10,944 nucleotides of DNA from Syntrophomonadaceae bacterium (GTDB lineage: Bacteria; Bacillota_D; Dethiobacteria; DTU022), in assembly GCA_003551865.1 (NCBI GenBank), contig PUNU01000073.1, positions 1-10,944 of the forward strand. Reading direction: 5' to 3'. How positions within the stretch are numbered: position 1 is the first letter of the stretch; each line of letters starts with the position of its first letter. The notes below the pieces were generated by a model. That model did no database searches and was not told where the DNA came from. It worked only from the letters and a program-made list of their open reading frames with translations. Position numbers and translations under genes: made by a program. This document shows, in pieces, positions 7,029 through 10,944 of the stretch.

Positions 7029-8726
7029 TTGGCAAAGAACAATAAGAAAAATAAAACTGTACAGCTGATTCCGCTGGGCGGGGTCGGCGAAATAGGGAAA
7101 AATATGTTTTTATTGCAGTACGGCCGGCAGGGCATCATTATGGATGCCGGGCTTAAATTTCCAGATGAAGCAATGCTTGGTGTGGATATAGTCATTCCCG
7201 ACATTTCCTATATCCATGAACAGAAGCTGGAAATTCTTGGTGTTATATTAACGCACGGCCACGAGGATCATATCGGGGCCATGCCCTACCTGGACGGTGA
7301 ATTAAATGCTCCGGTGTACGGCACCAGGTTAACCCTGGGCATGCTTAAAGCAAAGCTGAGGGAACACCCGAACAGGAAAATTAAGATGAAAGAAATCAGG
7401 CCTGAGCAGAAGCTTGAACTGTCGGAGAATTTTAGACTGGAGTTTTTCCGCACCAACCACAGCATCCCTGATTCCGTTGGCGTAGCTGTGGAAACCCCGG
7501 CCGGCACGGTTGTTTATACCAGTGACTTTAAATTTGATCAGACTCCGGTTGACGGAGCGATTACCGACTATTTAAAACTTGCCGAACTGGGCCGCAAAGG
7601 AGTCGTGGCCGCCCTGCTTGACTGCACTAACGCTGATCGTCCGGGGTATACCCTGTCTGAAAAAAAGGTTGGGGAAAGCATCAACGAAATATTTCGGCTG
7701 TCCCGCAGCCGCATCCTCCTGGCGACCTTTGCTTCAAACATACATCGTATTCAGCAGGTAGTCGACGCTGCGGTGCGCTACGATCGGAAGGTCTGTGTGG
7801 TAGGCCGCAGTGTCGTTGATTCGGTCGATATTTCGAGTGAGCTGGGCTACCTGCAGATACCTGACAATGTGCTGATCGATTTGGATCATATCAAACGGGT
7901 CCCTCCGGAGAAGCTGGTGTTGATTACCACCGGAAGCCAGGGTGAACCCATGTCTGCCCTGACCAGGATTTCGCAGTCCGAGCACCGCCAGGTCGAGGTG
8001 TTCCCCGGTGATACGGTGATCATTGCCGCCAATCCGATTCCGGGCAACGAGAAACTGGTGGCAAAAACAATTAACAACCTCTTTCAGCTGGAGGCGGAAG
8101 TGGTTTACGGGCCGGTGTCGGGTGTTCATGTGTCGGGCCACGGCAGTGAAGAAGAGATAAAGCTGATGCTGAACCTGCTCAAGCCCGATTACTTAATCCC
8201 TGTCCACGGTGAATTCAGGCAGCAGACCTACTGTGCTAAAATTGCCGGTAAACTGGGCATACCGGAAGATCACGTATTTTTAACCAAACCGGGCAACGTC
8301 ATGGAGTTTAAAGGTGGGAAAGGAAGACTGACCGGCAAGGTTCCGGCGGGTAGAATACTGGTCGACGGTTTCGGCATCGGCGATGTCGGAGAAGTAGTTA
8401 TCCGCGACAGGCAGATGCTTTCCGAAGACGGTATCGTCATCATTGTCCTGGCCATTGACCCCGACAAGAAGCAAGTCCTTTCCGGACCGGAAATTATTAC
8501 CCGGGGTTTTGTCTATGTGCGGGAATCCGAAAATATGCTGGAAGGGGCAAAGCAGGAACTGGCAAAGGCTGTAGACAGGATGGATATCGATAAACTGACC
8601 GAATGGAACAAGGTAAAAGCGAAAGTCAGGGATGCTGCTACCTCTTACTTCTACGAGCATACCGGACGCCGCCCCATGATTATGCCGATCATAATCGATG
8701 TCAAGACCGGTAAAGAGAAGAACTAG
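7029..8726 (+). CDS. rnj: Ribonuclease J (metallo-beta-lactamase / beta-CASP)
   Basis: RNase J is a 5'-3' exonuclease with endonuclease activity, acting in mRNA decay and rRNA maturation in Gram-positive bacteria. The 565-residue protein has a metallo-beta-lactamase core with HGHEDH (76-81), TNHSIPD (H144), TSDFKFD (D166) and DCTNADRPG (198-206). The inserted beta-CASP domain (about 210-365) holds TGSQGEPMSAL (301-311). HVSGHGS (367-373) and HGEF (393-396) complete the metal and RNA-binding site, and a C-terminal domain carries ITRGFVYVRES (490-500). I chose TTG at 7029, because GGAGGT lies at 7018-7023 and the AKNNKKNKTVQLIPLGGVGE start is typical. An ATG at 7002 would add nine residues upstream of that site. 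Its place two genes before ftsK/spoIIIE matches rnjB (ymfA) of Bacillus, but one copy alone cannot separate J1 from J2. Confidence 0.95.
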   Translation: MAKNNKKNKTVQLIPLGGVGEIGKNMFLLQYGRQGIIMDAGLKFPDEAMLGVDIVIPDISYIHEQKLEILGVILTHGHEDHIGAMPYLDGELNAPVYGTRLTLGMLKAKLREHPNRKIKMKEIRPEQKLELSENFRLEFFRTNHSIPDSVGVAVETPAGTVVYTSDFKFDQTPVDGAITDYLKLAELGRKGVVAALLDCTNADRPGYTLSEKKVGESINEIFRLSRSRILLATFASNIHRIQQVVDAAVRYDRKVCVVGRSVVDSVDISSELGYLQIPDNVLIDLDHIKRVPPEKLVLITTGSQGEPMSALTRISQSEHRQVEVFPGDTVIIAANPIPGNEKLVAKTINNLFQLEAEVVYGPVSGVHVSGHGSEEEIKLMLNLLKPDYLIPVHGEFRQQTYCAKIAGKLGIPEDHVFLTKPGNVMEFKGGKGRLTGKVPAGRILVDGFGIGDVGEVVIRDRQMLSEDGIVIIVLAIDPDKKQVLSGPEIITRGFVYVRESENMLEGAKQELAKAVDRMDIDKLTEWNKVKAKVRDAATSYFYEHTGRRPMIMPIIIDVKTGKEKN

Positions 8727-8757
8727 CGTCCTGTCAATTGAGTTTGTGCGGTAAATA
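8727..8757. mobile_element. Possible remnant of an IS256-like terminal repeat
   Basis: Directly after the RNase J stop the sequence reads CGTCCTGTCAATTGAGTTTG followed by TGCGGTAAAT. This resembles the TGTCAA...TTTGTGTAAA pattern common at IS256-family ends. The octamer CCTGTCAA (8730-8737) recurs at 2435-2442, also just after a stop codon (truB). No transposase is present. The assignment rests on memory of the family pattern and is uncertain. Confidence 0.25.
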
Positions 8758-8767
8758 TGAAAAAGTC

Positions 8768-8795
8768 GGGGTGAGGAATGTTTTCCCCTTACCCC
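8768..8795. terminator. Hairpin downstream of RNase J, possible terminator
   Basis: GGGGTGAGG (8768-8776) pairs with CCTTACCCC (8787-8795) with one G-U pair. An inner GGAA/TTCC pairing around TGTT gives an alternative longer stem with a CC bulge. No T-run follows on the + strand. On the - strand the stem is followed by GACTTTTTC, so as an intrinsic terminator it would work better in that direction. Confidence 0.4.
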
Positions 8796-8814
8796 AACCA
8801 AATAATTACTTGCC

Positions 8815-8836
8815 AATCCTACCCGACGGCAGGATT
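8815..8836. repeat. Short hairpin in the spacer before fbp
   Basis: AATCCTACC (8815-8823) pairs with GGCAGGATT (8828-8836) around CGAC, with one mismatch. It is followed by a purine-rich stretch (to about 8860) with no open frame of note. Function unknown. Confidence 0.35.
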
Positions 8837-8931
8837 TCTCGGAGTTAGGGAGAAATTTAAAGTGAACGGAATCAACTACCGGGCGAATCTATTATCATGA
8901 AACAGAAATATTTGCCAACATAGAGATGCTA

Positions 8932-8962
8932 AAGGGTATGGTGCCCTTCAATAAATAAAGGG
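8932..8962 (+). promoter_or_regulatory. Alternative pairing around the fbp ribosome binding site
   Basis: CCCTT at 8944-8948 can pair with AAGGG at 8932-8936 (loop of seven bases, extendable by a T-G pair). It can equally pair with AAGGG at 8958-8962, which is the 5' part of the fbp Shine-Dalgarno site. The two states would free or mask the ribosome site. Both stems are short, so this is a suggestion only. Confidence 0.25.
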
Positions 8963-8972
8963 AGGGAGAATT

Positions 8973-10067
8973 TTGAAGACAACCTTAAGTGTAATCAAGG
9001 CGGACATCGGGAGCATAGCCGGACATATTAAGCCCAGTGATGCACTGGTTGAAACGGTAAGGGAGTGCGTCAGCCGGAAGGTTGGGAGCTTAATTATCGA
9101 TTTTTATGTAGGCACCACGGGTGATGATGTAGCAATAATGTTCACCCACCAGAGCGGATGTAACTGCGAGGAGCTTCACCAGCTGGCCTGGGAAGCTTTT
9201 TTATGCGGAACAGAGAAGGCTAAGGAACAGGGCCTTTACGGGGCCGGGCAGGACCTGCTTTCCGATGCATTTTCCGGCAATGTCAGGGGTTTGGGGCCGG
9301 CTGTAGCGGAAATGGAATTTGAAGAGCGCAAAGCCGAACCTTTTCTTCTGTTTGCTGCGGACAAAACTGACCCGGGAGCGTACAACCTGCCGCTCTATTT
9401 AAGCTTTGCCGATCCAATGCATTGTTCGGGGTTAATCCTGTCACCCAAGATAAACAAAGGGTTTAAATTTGTTATCCTCGATGTAGAACATACCGAAGAA
9501 GATCGTGTAATAGAGCTTAGCACACCCGAAGATTCGTACGAGATAGCCGCACTTTTGCGGGACAACGAGAGATTTGTTGTTGCCGCCATATATTCCAGGG
9601 CAACCGGGGAAAGGGCCGTTTCCGCCAGCACCACCAGGCTTCACAATATTGCCGGCACCTATACCGGCAAAGACGACCCTATAATGCTGGTCCGCTGCCA
9701 GGGAGATTTTCCGGCAACCGGCGAAATCCTTTCACCTTACAGCATTGGCCACTTTGTTGCCGGTTTTATGCGCGGCAGTCACACCGGTCCTCTGATGCCG
9801 GTTAAATTGGGCAGCACCATTTCATTTTTTGACGGACCGCCGGTGGTCAGTGCCGCCGGTTTCTGTGTGCAGGACGGCAAACTGACCGAACCGGTAGACT
9901 GCTTCGATCACCCCTACTGGGATCATATCAGGGAAAAAGTATCGCGCAAGGCTTATGATATCAGGGAGCAGGGTTTCTCCGGACCGGCGATGCTTCACTA
10001 TTCAGAGCTGGAGTACGGCGGCATCGTCGATATTATGAAAAAACTGGATGACAAATTCTCCTGCTAA
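8973..10067 (+). CDS. fbp: Fructose-1,6-bisphosphate aldolase/phosphatase (class V, archaeal type)
   Basis: This bifunctional enzyme condenses dihydroxyacetone phosphate with glyceraldehyde 3-phosphate and then removes the 1-phosphate, making fructose 6-phosphate in one protein; it marks gluconeogenesis. The 364-residue product matches the family from end to end. Metal ligands appear as KADIGSIAGH (D11, H18), GDD (D51, D52), AGQDLLSD (Q93) and ADKTDPGAYN (D130). The aldolase Schiff-base site is the YTGKDDP segment, with Y230, K233, D234 and D235. MRGSHTGPLMPV (266-277), FDGPP and the C-terminal LEYGG (Y348) are also conserved. The start is TTG at 8973, with GGGAGGG ending at 8966, six bases upstream. 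It begins with the family's MKTTLSVIKADIGS. A metabolic gene here, between RNase J and ftsK, is out of theme, and it appears to be its own unit bounded by hairpins. Confidence 0.95.
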   Translation: MKTTLSVIKADIGSIAGHIKPSDALVETVRECVSRKVGSLIIDFYVGTTGDDVAIMFTHQSGCNCEELHQLAWEAFLCGTEKAKEQGLYGAGQDLLSDAFSGNVRGLGPAVAEMEFEERKAEPFLLFAADKTDPGAYNLPLYLSFADPMHCSGLILSPKINKGFKFVILDVEHTEEDRVIELSTPEDSYEIAALLRDNERFVVAAIYSRATGERAVSASTTRLHNIAGTYTGKDDPIMLVRCQGDFPATGEILSPYSIGHFVAGFMRGSHTGPLMPVKLGSTISFFDGPPVVSAAGFCVQDGKLTEPVDCFDHPYWDHIREKVSRKAYDIREQGFSGPAMLHYSELEYGGIVDIMKKLDDKFSC

Positions 10068-10091
10068 TCAATATTTCTAACTTTTCATATG

Positions 10092-10126
10092 AACTCGGGG
10101 CTGCCTTTTTCAGGCAGCCCCGAGTT
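10092..10126 (+). terminator. Strong hairpin after fbp
   Basis: AACTCGGGGCTGCC (10092-10105) pairs perfectly with GGCAGCCCCGAGTT (10113-10126) around TTTTTCA. The 14-bp GC-rich stem sits 24 bases after the fbp stop. It is not followed by a T-run on either strand beyond TT, so it is either a weak intrinsic terminator or a 3'-end stabiliser. A promoter follows within 70 bases, which supports a transcription boundary here. Confidence 0.7.
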
Positions 10127-10193
10127 GTAGAAGATGTGAAAGGGCCGGTTCTTTTGACAACTTTTCAACTGCAGGTTAGTTATAAAATTATTC

Positions 10194-10222
10194 TTTACAG
10201 AAACGAACAAATGTTTTATACT
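10194..10222 (+). promoter_or_regulatory. Sigma-A promoter for the ftsK/spoIIIE gene
   Basis: TTTACA (10194-10199) and TATACT (10217-10222) are spaced by exactly 17 bases, each matching the vegetative consensus at 5/6. Initiation near 10229 would leave a leader of roughly 38 bases. A second TTGACA at 10154-10159 has only a poor -10 (TAGTTA at 10177-10182), so it is less likely. Confidence 0.6.
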
Positions 10223-10266
10223 GGAAGTCAGAATTCTAAAGTACTCTGACAGGGAGAATTTGGAAA

Positions 10267-10944
10267 TTGGCCAAAAAAAAGAAAAAAAAGGGTATGAAAA
10301 AAGAGATGCGGTCCCAGGTTAAGGGTATTTTGCTGATAGCCCTGGCCGTGTTCTGCTATGTGGGCCTGGTGCAGACTGACCAGACCGGCGGCCTGGGTAT
10401 GTTCACAAGCCAGGTTTTGCGTACTCTGGCCGGCGATGCTTCACTGGCTGTTCCTTTTTTTATCGGCATATTGGGACTGCGCCTGATTATACCCGGTGAC
10501 CGCTATAATATTAAAGGCCGTTTTGCCGGACTGCTGATTTTTCTTTTACTTTACATGATCTGGACTCATCTGCAGTTAATAGCTTTCCGCCTGCCCGAGT
10601 CGGCTGCAAACAGTATTTTTATCGAAAGCATCAGGCTGGGTTTTGACGGAGAGGGCGGAGGTGTTATCGGAGCAGTTTTTGCCGCCGCCTTCTATTACCT
10701 GCTCGGTTTTACCGGCAGCAGGATCCTTCTCGTCGCCCTGGCCTTGATTTCCGGATTGATGGTGCTCAACATATCGCTAAACCGTCTCTTCAACGGTATT
10801 TTACGCCTCCTTCAGGCACTGCTAAGACTTCTTAAGTCAAGCCTGCGTGCTCTCCAGGGGCTTTTGGGCAGGCTATTTGCCGGCTCGCGGGATAAAATTA
10901 GAGAAGCTGCAGAAAAAAGAAAAACCCGGACCGCAGCCGAAACC
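10267..10944 (+). CDS. ftsK: DNA translocase FtsK/SpoIIIE family, N-terminal part (runs off the window)
   Basis: FtsK/SpoIIIE proteins are septal membrane-anchored ATPases that pump chromosomal DNA during division or sporulation. Only the first 226 codons are visible, open to the window edge, so the motor domain (Walker A/B) and the gamma DNA-binding domain are not seen. What is seen is a very basic N-terminus (residues 3-8 are all Lys), then four or five hydrophobic segments at about 20-36, 58-76, 86-106, 132-148 and 151-168. An amphipathic Arg/Leu-rich stretch and a charged linker follow. This fits the FtsK_4TM anchor domain. The start is TTG at 10267 with GGGAG at 10252-10256. ATG at 10294 is an alternative that would remove the Lys run. 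Position two genes after RNase J matches spoIIIE in Bacillus. Whether it is FtsK or SpoIIIE cannot be told from this part. Confidence 0.85.
   Translation, partial: MAKKKKKKGMKKEMRSQVKGILLIALAVFCYVGLVQTDQTGGLGMFTSQVLRTLAGDASLAVPFFIGILGLRLIIPGDRYNIKGRFAGLLIFLLLYMIWTHLQLIAFRLPESAANSIFIESIRLGFDGEGGGVIGAVFAAAFYYLLGFTGSRILLVALALISGLMVLNISLNRLFNGILRLLQALLRLLKSSLRALQGLLGRLFAGSRDKIREAAEKRKTRTAAET

Noticed and set aside
8280..8816. 178-codon open frame on the - strand
   Set aside because: It mostly mirrors the RNase J C-terminal region; no ribosome site or recognisable domain supports it.
8868..8958. Open frame of about 30 codons ending at TAA 8956, ahead of fbp
   Set aside because: It has no usable start codon or ribosome site and is short enough to be chance.

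Overview
The window reads as a chromosomal housekeeping stretch from a low-to-mid GC Gram-positive anaerobe, most likely a member of the Clostridia in the broad sense (Peptococcaceae/Desulfotomaculum-like or a related syntroph/thermophile lineage). The reasons are the gene order (rbfA-nrnA-truB-ribF-rpsO-pnp ... RNase J ... ftsK/spoIIIE, closely matching the Bacillus subtilis block), strong purine-rich Shine-Dalgarno sites, frequent TTG starts, and an archaeal-type (class V) fructose-1,6-bisphosphate aldolase/phosphatase, which is known from anaerobic and thermophilic Firmicutes. Ten protein genes are recognised, all on the + strand. No tRNA, rRNA, CRISPR array, intact transposon or phage gene is visible.

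Layout. Positions 1-133 are an imperfect palindromic repeat (REP/MITE-like) directly upstream of rbfA. 178-2431 is a tight cluster: rbfA, nrnA (29-base overlap) and truB. 2432-2788 is a 357-base gene-free stretch with several hairpins and a possible promoter; ribF follows (2789-3781). A candidate promoter in the end of ribF and an 80-base leader precede rpsO (3865-4128). A perfect hairpin separates rpsO from pnp (4202-6391). A U-tract terminator follows pnp, and its U-tract almost touches the ribosome binding site of dut (6459-6914). RNase J follows (7029-8726), then a 246-base spacer with an IS-end-like sequence and several hairpins, then the class V FBP aldolase/phosphatase gene (8975 region, start 8973-10067). 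A 14-bp perfect hairpin and a good sigma-A promoter come next, and the window ends inside a DNA translocase gene of the FtsK/SpoIIIE family (10267 onward).

How the genes work together. Most products act on RNA. RbfA and TruB mature the small ribosomal subunit and tRNA. S15 is an early 30S assembly protein. PNPase and RNase J are major mRNA decay exonucleases, and NrnA finishes the 2-5 nt oligoribonucleotides they leave. RibF makes FMN and FAD, Dut clears dUTP, FBP aldolase/phosphatase serves gluconeogenesis, and FtsK/SpoIIIE moves chromosome ends through the septum. I see no convincing new multi-gene system here. The points worth a second look are non-coding: the palindromic repeat at the left end, the gene-free stretch before ribF, the rpsO leader, possible insertion-sequence remnants, and the fbp leader. 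The start-codon bias is also notable: six of ten genes appear to start with TTG.
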